Assembly: GCF_024359525.1 (NCBI RefSeq)
Contig: NZ_JAKZEU010000005.1
Coordinates: 124,001 to 188,000, forward strand
DNA from: Paracoccus albicereus
GTDB taxonomy: Bacteria > Pseudomonadota > Alphaproteobacteria > Rhodobacterales > Rhodobacteraceae
DNA: 64,000 bases
Direction: 5' to 3'
Part shown: piece after piece, positions 39,656 to 49,549 of the stretch
Position numbering within the stretch: position 1 is the stretch's first letter
Layout: each line of letters begins with the position of its first letter
The notes under the pieces: generated by a model
Told to the model about the DNA's origin: nothing
Databases searched by the model: none
What the model saw: the letters and a program-made list of their open reading frames with translations, nothing else
Made by a program: the position numbers and the translations under genes

Positions 39656-40849
39656 TTACCCTTTCACAGCCTTGACGATCTTCTGCGCCGCGTCGTCCAG
39701 GTCGTCCGCCGCGATCACGTTCAGGCCGCTTTCGTTGATGATCTTCTTGCCTTCCTCGACCTTGGTGCCTTCCAGGCGGACGACGAGCGGCACTTTCAGG
39801 CCGACTTCCTTGACCGCGGCGACCACGCCCTCGGCGATCACGTCGCAACGCATGATCCCGCCGAAGATGTTGACGAGGATACCCTTCACGTTCGGGTCCG
39901 AGGTGATGATCTTGAAGGCCGCGGTGACCTTCTCCTTGGTCGCGCCGCCGCCGACATCGAGGAAGTTCGCGGGTTCGGCGCCATAAAGCTTGATGATGTC
40001 CATCGTCGCCATCGCGAGACCGGCACCGTTCACCATGCAGCCGATGTCACCATCCAGCGCGACATAAGCGAGGTCGTACTTGCTGGCTTCGATTTCCTTG
40101 GCGTCCTCTTCGGACTCGTCGCGATAGGCCGCGATATCGTCGTGACGGAACAGCGCGTTTCCGTCGAAGCTGACCTTGGCGTCGAGAACCTGAACTTCGT
40201 TCTTCTTGGTCACGATCAGCGGGTTGATTTCCAGCAGGCTCATGTCCTTCTCGACGAAGGCCTTGTAGAGCGTCTGGAACAGCTTCATCCCCTGTTCGCG
40301 TGCGCTGCCTTCCAGCTTCAGCGCATCGGCGAGCTTGGCGGCATCGGCCTCGGTGCAGCCGTTGCTGGCATCGATCGGCTGAGTGGTGATCTTTTCGGGC
40401 GTGTCATGGGCGACCGTCTCGATGTCCATCCCACCTTCGGTCGAGACGACGAACGCGGTCTTGCCGACCGCGCGATCGACCAGGATCGACAGATACAGCT
40501 CGCGATCAATGTCCGCGCCGTCCTCGACATACAGGCGCTGGACCTGCTTGCCGCCTTCGCCGGTCTGCGCCGTCACCAGCGTCTTGCCGAACATCTCGCG
40601 GATGTTTTCAAGCGCCTCGTCGCGCGAGAAGCTGACGCGAACGCCGCCCTTGGCGTCCTGACCCAACTCCTTGAACTTGCCCTTGCCGCGACCACCGGCA
40701 TGGATCTGACTTTTCACCACCCAGACAGGCCCGGGCAGCGAATCGACCGCCGCCTCGGCCTGCGACAGGTCGGTGACCGCCGCGCCCTTGGCGACGGGGG
40801 CGCCGTATCCTTTCAGGATCTCCTTGGCCTGATGTTCGTGAATGTTCAT
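39656..40849 (-). CDS. sucC: Succinyl-CoA ligase subunit beta
   Basis: A 397-residue beta subunit with an ATP-grasp domain. [20 protein letters not shown] at the start, [16 protein letters not shown] (nucleotide site), [26 protein letters not shown] (here read [15 protein letters not shown]), and [15 protein letters not shown]. It is read as the second gene of isochorismatase–sucC–sucD, with a 30-bp gap after the isochorismatase-like gene. Confidence 0.96.
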   Translation of the reverse strand: MNIHEHQAKEILKGYGAPVAKGAAVTDLSQAEAAVDSLPGPVWVVKSQIHAGGRGKGKFKELGQDAKGGVRVSFSRDEALENIREMFGKTLVTAQTGEGGKQVQRLYVEDGADIDRELYLSILVDRAVGKTAFVVSTEGGMDIETVAHDTPEKITTQPIDASNGCTEADAAKLADALKLEGSAREQGMKLFQTLYKAFVEKDMSLLEINPLIVTKKNEVQVLDAKVSFDGNALFRHDDIAAYRDESEEDAKEIEASKYDLAYVALDGDIGCMVNGAGLAMATMDIIKLYGAEPANFLDVGGGATKEKVTAAFKIITSDPNVKGILVNIFGGIMRCDVIAEGVVAAVKEVGLKVPLVVRLEGTKVEEGKKIINESGLNVIAADDLDDAAQKIVKAVKG

Positions 40850-40879
40850 CCTGTCTCCCTTCCGCGTTGGCCGGGCCGG

Positions 40880-41422
40880 TCACTTGACCAGCGCCAGCAT
40901 CTCCTTGAAAGCCGGCGTTCCGGCTTTTCCAAGCCACTCATAGATGACCATTTCTGTCGTCACCACACCCACACCGGCGGCATTCAGCCGCTGCAGGCAG
41001 GCGCGTTCGCTTTCCATCGTGCGCGATGCCGTGGCGTCCGAGACGACAAAGACCTGATAGCCCGCCTCGACCATGCTGGCGGCGGTCTGGACGACGCAGA
41101 TATGCGCCTCCATCCCCGACAGCACGACCTGGCTGCGGCCGAGACCGTGAAACGCCGCGGCGAAATCCTCATCCTCCATGCAGGAGAAGTGGATCTTGGG
41201 CATGACCTGCACGCCCTCGGCCTCATTGGCGATCTCTGGGATGGTGTGACCCAGACCTTGGGGATATTGCTCTGTCAGCAAGGCGGGAACGCCGGTCAGA
41301 CGCGCCGCGCGAAGCAGCAGGCGCGCGTTCTTGATCGTCCGAGCCGGCGCCTGCATCGCGGGCACCAGACGTTCCTGCATGTCAACGACGACCAGCGCCG
41401 AATCATTGGACCGGATGAGCAT
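40880..41422 (-). CDS. Isochorismatase-family cysteine hydrolase
   Basis: A 180-residue cysteine hydrolase of the isochorismatase/YcaC group. ALVVVDMQERLVPAM holds the catalytic Asp (D14), and HICVVQTAASMVEAGYQV holds the nucleophilic Cys. GVPALLTEQYPQGLG is typical of YcaC-like members. Substrate unknown; the family includes amidases and nicotinamidases. First gene of the minus-strand unit leading into sucCD, with the ribosome-binding site GGAGGGGGAGG. Its promoter overlaps a predicted GntR operator. Confidence 0.85.
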   Translation of the reverse strand: MLIRSNDSALVVVDMQERLVPAMQAPARTIKNARLLLRAARLTGVPALLTEQYPQGLGHTIPEIANEAEGVQVMPKIHFSCMEDEDFAAAFHGLGRSQVVLSGMEAHICVVQTAASMVEAGYQVFVVSDATASRTMESERACLQRLNAAGVGVVTTEMVIYEWLGKAGTPAFKEMLALVK

Positions 41423-41445
41423 GAATCCTCCCCCTCCTGCTCATC

Positions 41446-41462
41446 TGGTATATTGTATGCCA
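41446..41462. promoter_or_regulatory. GntR-type operator 1 (isochorismatase–sucCD side)
   Basis: TGGTAT-ATTGT-ATGCCA, a 17-bp palindrome with one mismatch between arms. On the minus strand it overlaps the –10 region of a promoter with –35 TTGACT (plus-strand 41473–41478) and –10 TACAAT or CAATAT, 15–17 bp away. It lies 24 bp upstream of the isochorismatase start. Confidence 0.7.
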
Positions 41463-41478
41463 AGCGTTCTCAAGTCAA
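41450..41478 (-). promoter_or_regulatory. Sigma-70-like promoter for isochorismatase–sucCD
   Basis: Minus-strand –35 TTGACT (41473–41478) and –10 CAATAT (41450–41455, 17-bp spacer) or TACAAT (41452–41457, 15-bp spacer). The –10 lies inside operator 1, which suggests repression by occlusion. Confidence 0.55.
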
Positions 41479-41523
41479 CGGCAAGCTTTGGCGTTGGCTT
41501 TAAAAACGCGAAGAAAAATCGGT

Positions 41524-41551
41524 TTGACGGGTCATGCGTTTGGTGTAAGGT
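41524..41551 (+). promoter_or_regulatory. Candidate promoter for the gntR–oxc operon
   Basis: –35 TTGACG (41524–41529) and a weak –10 TAAGGT (41546–41551) 16 bp apart, the latter inside operator 2. The arrangement mirrors the divergent promoter at operator 1. Confidence 0.45.
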
Positions 41552-41557
41552 ATACCA
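41541..41557. promoter_or_regulatory. GntR-type operator 2 (gntR–oxc side)
   Basis: TGGTGT-AAGGT-ATACCA, same 6-5-6 architecture as operator 1, flanked by TT and AG. It lies 82 bp upstream of the gntR ATG and contains the perfect core GGTATACC. Confidence 0.7.
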
Positions 41558-41639
41558 AGAACACGCACCGGCCGGGGAGGAAACGGTCGTCTGCAGTGGA
41601 GTATTCGCCCGGGAGGGGCGTGGGGCGGGGAAGCCGATC

Positions 41640-42356
41640 ATGTCGATCAACGACAAGCTGAAGCCTATCGACGAGACCTTCACGCTCAAGGACTATACCT
41701 ATAAGGCCCTGCGCGCGGCGATCTTGGAAATCGACATCTATCAGCCAGATGCGGATCTGCGTCTGGACGAACGCAAGGTCGCGGACCGGCTGGGCGTTTC
41801 ACGGACGCCGATCCGCGAGGCATTGGCGAGGCTGTCACACGAAGGTCTAGTCGAAAGCGTGCCGCGCCGCGGTGTCTTCGTGCGCCGCAAGACGCGCGAA
41901 GAAGTGCTGGACATGGTGATCCTGTGGGCGGCGCTGGAAAGCATGGCCTCTCGCCTTGCCTGCGCCAACGCCACCGACAAAGAGCTGGAATCGCTGCGCA
42001 CCTACGCGATGAAGCACAGTGTCGAGGCCGACCGCGCTGATCTGCAGGAATATTCGGACGCAAATATCGCGTTCCACCAAAGAATTCTCGATCTGTCGGG
42101 CTGCAAGCTTCTGCGCAGCACGGCGGACGAGATGTTCGCGCACATGCAGGCGATCCGTCGCCGTGCCCTGCGCGAGAACGACCGCGCCCGGCGCTCGGTC
42201 GTCGATCACATGGGGATCATCGCGGCGCTTGCGGAACGCAACGCCGATCTCGCCGCGGAACGTGTGCTGGAGCACACGATGCGGCTTCACGACCATATCA
42301 GCCGCACCTGGTACCGCTGGGAATCCCGGTATCAGGATCAAGAAGACCACGACTGA
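41640..42356 (+). CDS. GntR/FCD-family transcriptional regulator of the oxalate locus
   Basis: A 238-residue GntR regulator. The winged helix is at about residues 20–85 (VADRLGVSRTPIREALARLS, then EGLVESVPRRGVFVR); the rest is an all-helical FCD effector domain (HQRILDLSGCKLLRS, ERNADLAAERVLEHTMRLHDH). FCD members usually bind organic acids. Directly upstream of oxc by 24 bp, so it is probably autoregulated and controls the locus; three matching palindromes lie at the start of the three units in this block. Effector (oxalate, oxalyl-CoA or formate) is unknown. Confidence 0.85.
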   Translation: MSINDKLKPIDETFTLKDYTYKALRAAILEIDIYQPDADLRLDERKVADRLGVSRTPIREALARLSHEGLVESVPRRGVFVRRKTREEVLDMVILWAALESMASRLACANATDKELESLRTYAMKHSVEADRADLQEYSDANIAFHQRILDLSGCKLLRSTADEMFAHMQAIRRRALRENDRARRSVVDHMGIIAALAERNADLAAERVLEHTMRLHDHISRTWYRWESRYQDQEDHD

Positions 42357-42380
42357 GTACTCGACCGAGGGGGGATACAC

Positions 42381-44159
42381 ATGAGCAGCACGGCAACTGC
42401 CGAAAAGATGGAAACGGCCGCGGACGACCAGAGCCAGCGCGACCTGACGGATGGCTTCCATTTGCTGATCGACGCGCTGAAGCTGAACGGGGTCGAGACG
42501 ATCTACAACGTTCCGGGCATTCCGATCACCGATCTGGGGCGCTATGCACAGGCGCAGGGCCTTCGCGTCCTGTCGTTCCGTCACGAACAGCACGCAGGCT
42601 ACGCCGCGGCTGCCGCCGGGTTCCTGACCAAGAAGCCGGGCGTCTGCATGACGGTGTCGGCACCGGGCTTCCTGAACGGCCTGACCGCCTTGGCGCATGC
42701 GACAACGAACTGCTGGCCCATGATCCTGATCTCGGGCTCGTCCGAACGCGAGATCGTCGACCTGCAGCGCGGCGATTATGAAGAGATGGATCAGCTGGCC
42801 ATTGCGCGCCCGCATGCCAAGGCGGCTTACCGGATCCTGCACGCCGAAGACATCGGCCTCGGCGTCGCCCGTGCTATCCGTGCTGCGCTGACCGGTCGTC
42901 CGGGCGGCGTCTATCTGGACGTGCCCGGCGCCCTGCTGGGTCAGGTGATGGATGCAGCCGAAGGCGCGCAATCGCTGATCAAGGTCGTCGATCCGAACCC
43001 AGCCAGCGTCCCGTCGCCCGAAGCGATCGACCGCGCGGTCGAGGTGCTGACGCAGGCGAAAAAGCCGCTGATCATCATCGGCAAGGGCGCAGCCTATGCG
43101 CAGGCCGACGACAAGGTCCGTGAGCTGGTGGAAACGCTGGGCTTCCCCTACCTGCCGATGTCGATGGCCAAGGGTCTGCTGCCGGACACCCATCCGCAAT
43201 GCGCCTCGGCCGCGCGCTCGCTGGTGCTGAAGGAGTCGGACTGCGTGTTCCTGATCGGCGCTCGCCTGAACTGGCTGCTGAGCCATGGCCAGGGACCGGG
43301 CTGGGGCGAGAAGGGCGGCAAGAAGTTCGTCCAGATCGACATCGAGCCGACCGAGATGGACAGCAACCAGCAAATCGACGCACCGCTGATCGGTGACATC
43401 GGAAGCGTCGCTTCCGCGCTGCTCGAGAAGATGGGCGGCGACTGGAAGCAGCCCGACGAAAGCTGGACCGGCAAGGTTCGCGAGAAGGTTCAGGGCAACA
43501 TCGAAAAGATGGCGCCGCGGCTGAAGAACAACAATTCGCCGATGGACTACCAAGGCTCGCTTGGCGTCATCAAGGATCTGATCGCCGAGAACCCGGACGT
43601 GGTTCTGGTGAACGAAGGTGCGAACGCGCTCGACCAGTGCCGGTCGATCGTCGACATCCACAAGCCGCGCAAGCGTCTGGACGTCGGCACCTGGGGCATC
43701 ATGGGCGTCGGAATGGGCTCGGCGGTCGCCGCCGCGGTCGAAACCGGCAACCAGGTCCTCGCGGTGGAAGGCGACAGCGCCTTCGGGTTCTGCGGCATGG
43801 AGGTCGAGACGATCTGCCGTTACAACCTGCCGGTTTGCATCGTCATCATGAACAACAACGGCATCTATCGCGGTGACGGCGAAAATTGGGGCGGCGGCAG
43901 CGATCCGTCGACCACCGTCTTCGTCAAGGGTTCGCGCTACGACATGATGATGGAAGCCTTCGGCGGCGTCGGCGTGACCGTCGATAACCCGGACGCGCTG
44001 CGTCAGGCCGTCAAGGAAGCCTTCAAGTCCCGCAAGCCCACGCTGATCAACGCCGTCATCGCAGAAGGCGCCGGCAAGGAAAGCGGCAACATCGGCAATC
44101 TCAATCCGTCCTCGGTGGTGGCACAGAAGCGCTACCCTCAGGCCCAGAAAATCAAGTGA
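42381..44159 (+). CDS. oxc: Oxalyl-CoA decarboxylase
   Basis: A 592-residue thiamine-diphosphate enzyme converting oxalyl-CoA to formyl-CoA and CO2. N-terminal ThDP glutamate E69 is in [16 protein letters not shown]. The C-terminal ThDP motif starts at [19 protein letters not shown] (GDS at 464–466) and ends at MNNNGIYRG (N491–N493). [21 protein letters not shown] matches known Oxc sequences. The ribosome-binding site GAGGGGGGA precedes the ATG. frc follows 13 bp later. Confidence 0.95.
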   Translation: MSSTATAEKMETAADDQSQRDLTDGFHLLIDALKLNGVETIYNVPGIPITDLGRYAQAQGLRVLSFRHEQHAGYAAAAAGFLTKKPGVCMTVSAPGFLNGLTALAHATTNCWPMILISGSSEREIVDLQRGDYEEMDQLAIARPHAKAAYRILHAEDIGLGVARAIRAALTGRPGGVYLDVPGALLGQVMDAAEGAQSLIKVVDPNPASVPSPEAIDRAVEVLTQAKKPLIIIGKGAAYAQADDKVRELVETLGFPYLPMSMAKGLLPDTHPQCASAARSLVLKESDCVFLIGARLNWLLSHGQGPGWGEKGGKKFVQIDIEPTEMDSNQQIDAPLIGDIGSVASALLEKMGGDWKQPDESWTGKVREKVQGNIEKMAPRLKNNNSPMDYQGSLGVIKDLIAENPDVVLVNEGANALDQCRSIVDIHKPRKRLDVGTWGIMGVGMGSAVAAAVETGNQVLAVEGDSAFGFCGMEVETICRYNLPVCIVIMNNNGIYRGDGENWGGGSDPSTTVFVKGSRYDMMMEAFGGVGVTVDNPDALRQAVKEAFKSRKPTLINAVIAEGAGKESGNIGNLNPSSVVAQKRYPQAQKIK

Positions 44160-44172
44160 ACGGAGCGCTCAG

Positions 44173-45447
44173 ATGAAAGCACTCGAAGGCATCAAGGTTC
44201 TGGACTTCACGCATGTGCAGTCCGGTCCCACCTGCACCCAGCTACTGGCATGGTTCGGCGCCGACGTGATCAAGGTGGAACGTCCCGGCGTTGGCGATGC
44301 GACGCGCAAACAGCTCGTCGACGTGCCGGGCGCGGACAGCCTGTATTTCACCATGCTGAACCACAACAAGCGTTCGATCGAGATCAACTCGAAGGACGCC
44401 GCCGGCAAGGAAGTTCTGACCAAGCTGATCGAGACCTGCGACGTGCTGGTCGAGAACTTCGCCCCCGGCGCTTTGGATCGGATGGGCTTCAGCTGGGAAA
44501 ACATCCAGAAGATCAACCCGCGGATCATCGTCGCTTCGGTCAAGGGCTTCGGCCCCGGCAAGTATCAGGACTGCAAGGTCTATGAAAACGTCGCGCAGTG
44601 CGCCGGCGGCTCGGCCTCGACCACCGGTTTCCGCGACGGCATTCCGATGGTGACGGGCGCGCAGATCGGCGACTCGGGCACCGGCCTGCACCTGTGCCTT
44701 GGCATCGTTACCGCGCTGTTCCAGCGCGAGCGGTCCGGCAAGGGTCAGAAGGTCCTGGCCGCGATGCAGGACGGTGTTCTGAACCTCTGCCGCGTCAAGC
44801 TGCGCGACCAGCAGCGTCTGGAGCGTGGTCCGTTGACCGAATACTCGCAGTACGGCGAAGGCATCGAGTTCGACGACGCCGTGCCGCGCGCGGGCAACGA
44901 TTCCGGCGGCGGCCAGCCCGGTCGCATCCTGAAGTGTAAGGGCTGGGAAGACGATCCCAACGCCTACACCTACTTCATCACGCAGGCCGCGGTCTGGGAG
45001 AAGGTGTGCGACGTCATCGGCAAGCCCGAGTGGAAGACCGACCCCGACTACGCGACGCCCAAGGCCCGCCTGCCCCACCTGAACGAGATCTTCGGCGCGA
45101 TCGAGGACTGGACGATGACCAAGACCAAGTTCGAGGTCATGGACATCTGCAACCCGCTGGACATCCCGGTCGGTCCGATCCTGTCCATGAAGGAGATTGC
45201 CGAGGACGAAGGCCTGCGCAAAACCGGCACCATCGTCGAGGTCGATCATCCCGAGCGCGGCAAGTACCTGACCGTTGGTTGCCCGATCAAGCTGTCGGAC
45301 AGCGATGTCGAGGTCACGCGCTCGCCGCTGCTGGGTGAGCACACGCTGGAAATCCTGAGCGAAGTCCTGGGCTACGGTCAGGACGAGATCGACCGCATCG
45401 TCGGCTCGGGCGCTGTGGGCGAAGCCAAGGCTGTCGCGGCCGAATAG
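44173..45447 (+). CDS. frc: Formyl-CoA:oxalate CoA-transferase
   Basis: A 424-residue class III (CaiB/BaiF) CoA-transferase. The catalytic Asp is D167 in [28 protein letters not shown] and the glycine loop [17 protein letters not shown] match the Oxalobacter enzyme closely, which separates it from general CaiB proteins. It moves CoA from formyl-CoA (or possibly succinyl-CoA) to oxalate, releasing formate. Length is near the 428 residues of the reference enzyme. Confidence 0.93.
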   Translation: MKALEGIKVLDFTHVQSGPTCTQLLAWFGADVIKVERPGVGDATRKQLVDVPGADSLYFTMLNHNKRSIEINSKDAAGKEVLTKLIETCDVLVENFAPGALDRMGFSWENIQKINPRIIVASVKGFGPGKYQDCKVYENVAQCAGGSASTTGFRDGIPMVTGAQIGDSGTGLHLCLGIVTALFQRERSGKGQKVLAAMQDGVLNLCRVKLRDQQRLERGPLTEYSQYGEGIEFDDAVPRAGNDSGGGQPGRILKCKGWEDDPNAYTYFITQAAVWEKVCDVIGKPEWKTDPDYATPKARLPHLNEIFGAIEDWTMTKTKFEVMDICNPLDIPVGPILSMKEIAEDEGLRKTGTIVEVDHPERGKYLTVGCPIKLSDSDVEVTRSPLLGEHTLEILSEVLGYGQDEIDRIVGSGAVGEAKAVAAE

Positions 45448-45519
45448 GCCGCGTCACCACCATCACGATCTGGGCTGAACGCCCCGACAAGGACCCGCGA
45501 CTGCGACAGGGAGGATATC

Positions 45520-46443
45520 ATGCGCATTGTCGTTCACGGACAACAGGCCTTCGGGAAGGCCGTACTGGAAAAGCTGCTTGAGCGGGGCGAGAACGTCGTC
45601 GCCGTCTGCTGCGCGCCGACCAAGGAAGGAAAGCCCGAGGACCCGCTGGCGGAACTCGCCCGCGAAAAAGGCCTGCCGCTGCACCAGCCCGCAAGCTGGA
45701 AGACGCCCGAGGCGCTGGAGCTGATGAAAAGCTTCGACGCGGATGTCTGCATGATGGCTTACGTTCTGCTGTTCGTGCCGGAAGAGGTGCGCGACGCACC
45801 ACGCTACGGCACGTTCCAGTATCACCCGTCGCTCTGCCCAGAACATCGCGGGCCGTCGTCCATCAACTGGCCGATCGCGATGGGCAAGACCCGCACGGGC
45901 CTGACCATCTTCTGGCCCGACGACGGGTTGGACGAGGGTCCGATCATGCTGCAGAAGACCTGCGAGATCGGACCGGACGAAACCATCGGCGACGTCTATT
46001 TCAACAAGCTGTTCCCGATGGGCGTCGATGCGATGATCGAGGGTCTGGAACTGGTCAAGGCCGGCGTCATCCTGAAACACGATCAGCGTCTTGACGACGG
46101 ATCCTACGAAAGCTGGTTCAAGAAGGCCAACGCCGTCGTCGATTGGTCGCAGCCCGTCGATCAGGTCTACAACATCATCCGCGCGGGCAACCCCGCCCCC
46201 GGCGCCTCGACCACCTTCAAGGGCGAGGAACTGGGCATCTTCGACAGCGAGAAGATCGACGGCGCCAACGATGGCCAGCCGGGCGAGATTGTCGCGATCG
46301 ATGACAATGGCGTCGTGGTCCAGGCGAATGGCGGCCAGATACGGATGAAAAGGGTTCGTCCCGCCGGAGACAAGAAAAAGGTCCCGGCCGCGGAATGGGC
46401 TCAGGCGACCGGCCTCTCGACCGGCGTCACACTCGGCAACTGA
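45520..46443 (+). CDS. Formyltransferase, 10-formyl-THF hydrolase-domain type
   Basis: A 307-residue protein matching the N-terminal hydrolase domain of 10-formyltetrahydrofolate dehydrogenase (ALDH1L1) more than methionyl-tRNA formyltransferase. The active-site stretch is [17 protein letters not shown] with H102, and [10 protein letters not shown] with D138, 36 residues apart as in that enzyme (H106/D142). A C-terminal Fmt-like OB domain follows ([23 protein letters not shown] named for VDWSQP and GNPAPGA). It could release formate from 10-formyl-THF or move a formyl group between formyl-CoA and folate; neither is shown. AGGGAGGA precedes the ATG. Confidence 0.8.
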   Translation: MRIVVHGQQAFGKAVLEKLLERGENVVAVCCAPTKEGKPEDPLAELAREKGLPLHQPASWKTPEALELMKSFDADVCMMAYVLLFVPEEVRDAPRYGTFQYHPSLCPEHRGPSSINWPIAMGKTRTGLTIFWPDDGLDEGPIMLQKTCEIGPDETIGDVYFNKLFPMGVDAMIEGLELVKAGVILKHDQRLDDGSYESWFKKANAVVDWSQPVDQVYNIIRAGNPAPGASTTFKGEELGIFDSEKIDGANDGQPGEIVAIDDNGVVVQANGGQIRMKRVRPAGDKKKVPAAEWAQATGLSTGVTLGN

Positions 46444-46472
46444 TAAATACCACAGGGACAAGGAACAAAATC

Positions 46473-48140
46473 ATGTCCGATATCGAAATCGCCCGTAAGG
46501 CCAACAAGAAGCCGATCCAGGAGATCGGCGACAAGCTTGGCATCCCTTCCGAACACCTCCTGCCCTTCGGCCACGACAAGGCGAAGATCAGCGAAGAGTT
46601 CATCAAGTCGCTTGAAAGCAAGCCCAACGGCCATCTGGTCCTGGTCACCGCGATCAACCCGACCCCCGCCGGCGAAGGCAAGACCACCACGACGGTCGGC
46701 CTGGGCGACGGCCTGAACGCGATCGGCAAGAAGACCGCGATCTGTATCCGTGAAGCGTCCCTCGGGCCGAACTTCGGGATGAAGGGCGGCGCCGCGGGCG
46801 GCGGTCAGAGCCAGGTCGTTCCGATGGAGGACATGAACCTCCACTTCACCGGCGACTTCCACGCGATCACCAGCGCACACAACCTGCTGGCCGCAATGCT
46901 CGACAACCACATTTACTGGGGCAACGAGCTGGAGATCGACATCCGTCGTATCGCCTATCGCCGCGTCATGGACATGAACGATCGTGCGCTGCGCCAGATC
47001 GTCTGCAACCTCGGCGGCGTCGCGAACGGCTTCCCGCGTGAAGCCGGCTTCGACATCACAGTGGCATCGGAAGTCATGGCGATCCTGTGCCTCGCCAAGG
47101 ACCTGCGCGACCTTGAAAAGCGGCTCGGCGACATCATCGTTGGCTATCGTCGTGACAAGTCCGCCGTCTATGCCCGTGACATCAAGGCCGACGGCGCAAT
47201 GGCGGTGCTGCTGCAGCAGGCGATGCAGCCGAACCTGGTCCAGACGCTGGAAAACAACCCGGCCTTCGTCCATGGCGGCCCGTTCGCCAACATCGCTCAC
47301 GGCTGCAACTCGGTCGTGGCGACCACGACCGCACTAAAACTGGCCGACTACGTCGTGACCGAGGCAGGCTTCGGGGCCGATCTGGGCGCCGAGAAGTTCT
47401 TCGACATCAAGTGCCGCAAGGCCGGCCTCAAGCCGGAAGCCGTGGTCCTGGTCGCCACCGTCCGCGCGATGAAGATGAACGGCGGCGTCAAGAAGGACGA
47501 CCTCGGCACCGAGAACGTCGATGCCGTTCGCAACGGCTGCGCAAACCTTGGCCAGCACCTCGAGAACCTGAAGAAGTTCGGTGTTCCGGCGGTCGTCGGG
47601 ATCAACCACTTCGTGTCCGACACGGACGCCGAAGTGCAGGCGATCAAGGATTTCGTCGCCGAGCAAGGCGCCGAAGCGGTGCTCTGCAAGCACTGGGCGA
47701 AAGGATCGGAAGGGATCAAGGACCTGGCCAATAAGGTCGTGGAACTGGTCGAAGGCGGCAAGGCCGACTTCAAACCGCTGTACCCCGACGACATGCCGCT
47801 GCTGAAGAAGGTCGAGACGATCGCGAAAGAGATCTATCGCGCCGACGACATTGTCGCCGACAGCTCGATCCGCAACCAGCTGAAGCAGTGGGAAGAGGAC
47901 GGCTACGGCAATCTGCCGGTCTGCATGGCCAAGACGCAGTACTCCTTCACGACGGACCCGACCCGTCGCGGCGCGCCGCGCGGTCACAGCCTGCCGATCC
48001 GTGAAGTGCGGCTTTCGGCTGGCGCGGGCTTTATCGTGGTGATCTGCGGCGAGATCATGACCATGCCGGGCCTGCCCCGCAAACCCTCGGCGGAAAACAT
48101 CCGCATCAATGAGGAAGGTCTGATCGACGGTCTGTTCTGA
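46473..48140 (+). CDS. fhs: Formate–tetrahydrofolate ligase
   Basis: A 555-residue ATP-dependent ligase making 10-formyl-THF from formate. P-loop [20 protein letters not shown] (residues 62–81), [18 protein letters not shown], and [14 protein letters not shown] are family signatures, and length is typical (about 556). It recycles the formate released by oxc/frc into the C1 pool. It ends the operon; a strong terminator follows 28 bp later. Confidence 0.96.
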   Translation: MSDIEIARKANKKPIQEIGDKLGIPSEHLLPFGHDKAKISEEFIKSLESKPNGHLVLVTAINPTPAGEGKTTTTVGLGDGLNAIGKKTAICIREASLGPNFGMKGGAAGGGQSQVVPMEDMNLHFTGDFHAITSAHNLLAAMLDNHIYWGNELEIDIRRIAYRRVMDMNDRALRQIVCNLGGVANGFPREAGFDITVASEVMAILCLAKDLRDLEKRLGDIIVGYRRDKSAVYARDIKADGAMAVLLQQAMQPNLVQTLENNPAFVHGGPFANIAHGCNSVVATTTALKLADYVVTEAGFGADLGAEKFFDIKCRKAGLKPEAVVLVATVRAMKMNGGVKKDDLGTENVDAVRNGCANLGQHLENLKKFGVPAVVGINHFVSDTDAEVQAIKDFVAEQGAEAVLCKHWAKGSEGIKDLANKVVELVEGGKADFKPLYPDDMPLLKKVETIAKEIYRADDIVADSSIRNQLKQWEEDGYGNLPVCMAKTQYSFTTDPTRRGAPRGHSLPIREVRLSAGAGFIVVICGEIMTMPGLPRKPSAENIRINEEGLIDGLF

Positions 48141-48168
48141 TCGTCAGACGACCCTGATCGTCCAATGC

Positions 48169-48203
48169 AAAGGGCGGCGAAGCATGGCTTCGCCGCCCTT
48201 TTT
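48169..48203 (+). terminator. Intrinsic terminator after fhs
   Basis: Perfect 15-bp stem AAAGGGCGGCGAAGC (48169–48183) / GCTTCGCCGCCCTTT (48187–48201) with a 3-base loop, running into TTTTT. One of the strongest terminators in the window. Confidence 0.93.
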
Positions 48204-48369
48204 CAATACGGTTTCGGCGGATGAAGCGCTGACTGAGTCGCATGCCATGGTGTGCAGATAACATTCCGCGCTGCAGCATTAGATTTTAAGCAATAGTTGA
48301 GACAAACCACCCCGTCGAAACGAAAAAATCTTTCGGGACGGTCCGGCTTTTATAACGAAATAGTGTATT

Positions 48370-48386
48370 TGGTATGGTGGATACCA
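48370..48386. promoter_or_regulatory. GntR-type operator 3 (usp–tct side)
   Basis: TGGTAT-GGTGG-ATACCA: a perfect 6-bp palindrome with a 5-base spacer, the same architecture as operators 1 and 2. It lies 306 bp upstream of the usp start. The AT-rich TTTTATAACG ahead of it may be part of a promoter, but no clear –35/–10 pair is seen. Confidence 0.7.
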
Positions 48387-48475
48387 GAAGTTTATGCCAT
48401 AGTCGGACCAGGTAGATCGGCGAGGAGGAGTCGCCGGCCCACCGGATAAAAGACGCAAACATGGGAGGAGATTCC

Positions 48476-48571
48476 GTGAGTTGTGGAATGCAAGCCGGGC
48501 AGGTCGCCGCGATGTGCGGCCCGATGCTGCGGGCTCATCGGGCGGATGCCGCCCAACACCCGTCGCGGTGA
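48476..48571 (+). CDS. Possible 31-codon leader peptide
   Basis: GTG start with a perfect GGAGGAG ribosome-binding site 5 bp upstream; 31 codons with three Met after the start and two Cys (GMQAGQVAAMCGPMLRAHR in the middle). It lies in the long leader of usp, about 120 bp before its start. No homologue recognised; it may be a fortuitous ORF. Confidence 0.3.
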   Translation: MSCGMQAGQVAAMCGPMLRAHRADAAQHPSR

Positions 48572-48691
48572 CGTCCCTTTGAGGATGTTCGGCGCCATGA
48601 GCGATCGCCCCGCCCGCCATCAGCGGCCGGCCAGGACGCGCTCTGCGATCGAAGCGCGATACTCACGGTCCATCTTCAGGGAGAAACGCAG

Positions 48692-49549
48692 TTGATCCGA
48701 AAGATTCTGGTTCCGGTCCGCGGCGACGGCAAGGGCGACAACGCCCTGGCACATGCCGCAGCCATCGCGCATCGCCACAACGCGCACATCCAGGTTGTCC
48801 ATTGCCGTCCGCGGCCGCAGGACCTGATGCCTTACGGCGTCGCCATCCCCGAATTTCTGCGCAAACAGATCGTCGATCATTCCTATCAGGTCGCCGATCA
48901 GGAAGAGCAAGGCATGCGGGGCGAGCTGGAAGTGCTGGCGCGCAACCTTGATCTGGATCTGAACGGCCATGGAAGCGGCGACAGGGCCAGCGTGTCCTTT
49001 GCCGAGGAAGCCGGGCGTCAGGTGGACGTCATCAAGCGCCTTGGCCGGCTTGCCGACCTGATCGTCGTCCCGAAGCCCGATCGTGATCGCAACCTTGGGC
49101 ACAACACGCTGAAGACGGCGCTGTTTCACGCCAGTCGCCCGGTGATGATGGCGCCGATGGCCAACCCGGCACCCAAGGTCCTGGGTGCGAAGGTGACGCT
49201 GGCTTGGAACGGCAGCGCCGAGGCCGCGCGTGCGCTGTCGCAGTGCAAAAGCATCCTGCGCGGCGCCGAGAAGATCTGGGTGCTGACCAACGGCTCCGAC
49301 AGCGGGCCGGGAACGACGGCGGCTGATCTTCAGGCCTATTTGAAACTGCATGAGCTGACGGCAGAGATCCACGAGTGGTCGGCCTCTCAGCGCATCGGTC
49401 GCGCCCTTCTGGATGCGACCCGCGAACTGGGCGCCGATCTGATGATCATGGGCGCCTATGGCGAAAGCCACGAACGGGAAACCGTGTTTGGAGGAAACAC
49501 GCAGACCATCGTGGATACCGCCGAGATCCCCGTCATGCTGAATCACTAG
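48692..49549 (+). CDS. Universal stress protein, tandem Usp domains
   Basis: A 285-residue protein with two UspA-type domains: the first opens IRKILVPVRGDGKGDNAL, the second begins near KVTLAWNGSAEAARAL and ends with DLMIMGAYGESHERETVFGG, the nucleotide-binding loop. The start is a TTG with GGGAG eight bases upstream; no ATG is better placed. Placed directly ahead of tctC (115 bp), so likely part of the transporter operon. Role of Usp partners of TTT transporters is not known to me. Confidence 0.85.
   Translation: MIRKILVPVRGDGKGDNALAHAAAIAHRHNAHIQVVHCRPRPQDLMPYGVAIPEFLRKQIVDHSYQVADQEEQGMRGELEVLARNLDLDLNGHGSGDRASVSFAEEAGRQVDVIKRLGRLADLIVVPKPDRDRNLGHNTLKTALFHASRPVMMAPMANPAPKVLGAKVTLAWNGSAEAARALSQCKSILRGAEKIWVLTNGSDSGPGTTAADLQAYLKLHELTAEIHEWSASQRIGRALLDATRELGADLMIMGAYGESHERETVFGGNTQTIVDTAEIPVMLNH

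Larger units (their letters stand above)
48141..48691. other. 551-bp intergenic region upstream of usp
   Basis: Holds the fhs terminator (48169–48203), GntR-type operator 3 (48370–48386), and a ~300-bp leader in front of usp that includes a possible 31-codon ORF (48476–48571) with a strong ribosome-binding site. The part from 48230 to 48400 is markedly AT-richer than its surroundings, as expected for a promoter region. I found no tRNA or riboswitch fold I could name. Confidence 0.7.

Noticed and set aside
38749..40849. Malate–CoA ligase (mtkAB) instead of sucCD, given the C1 genes nearby
   Set aside because: [26 protein letters not shown] and the beta-subunit N-terminus fit succinyl-CoA ligase; the expected mtkB differences are absent.
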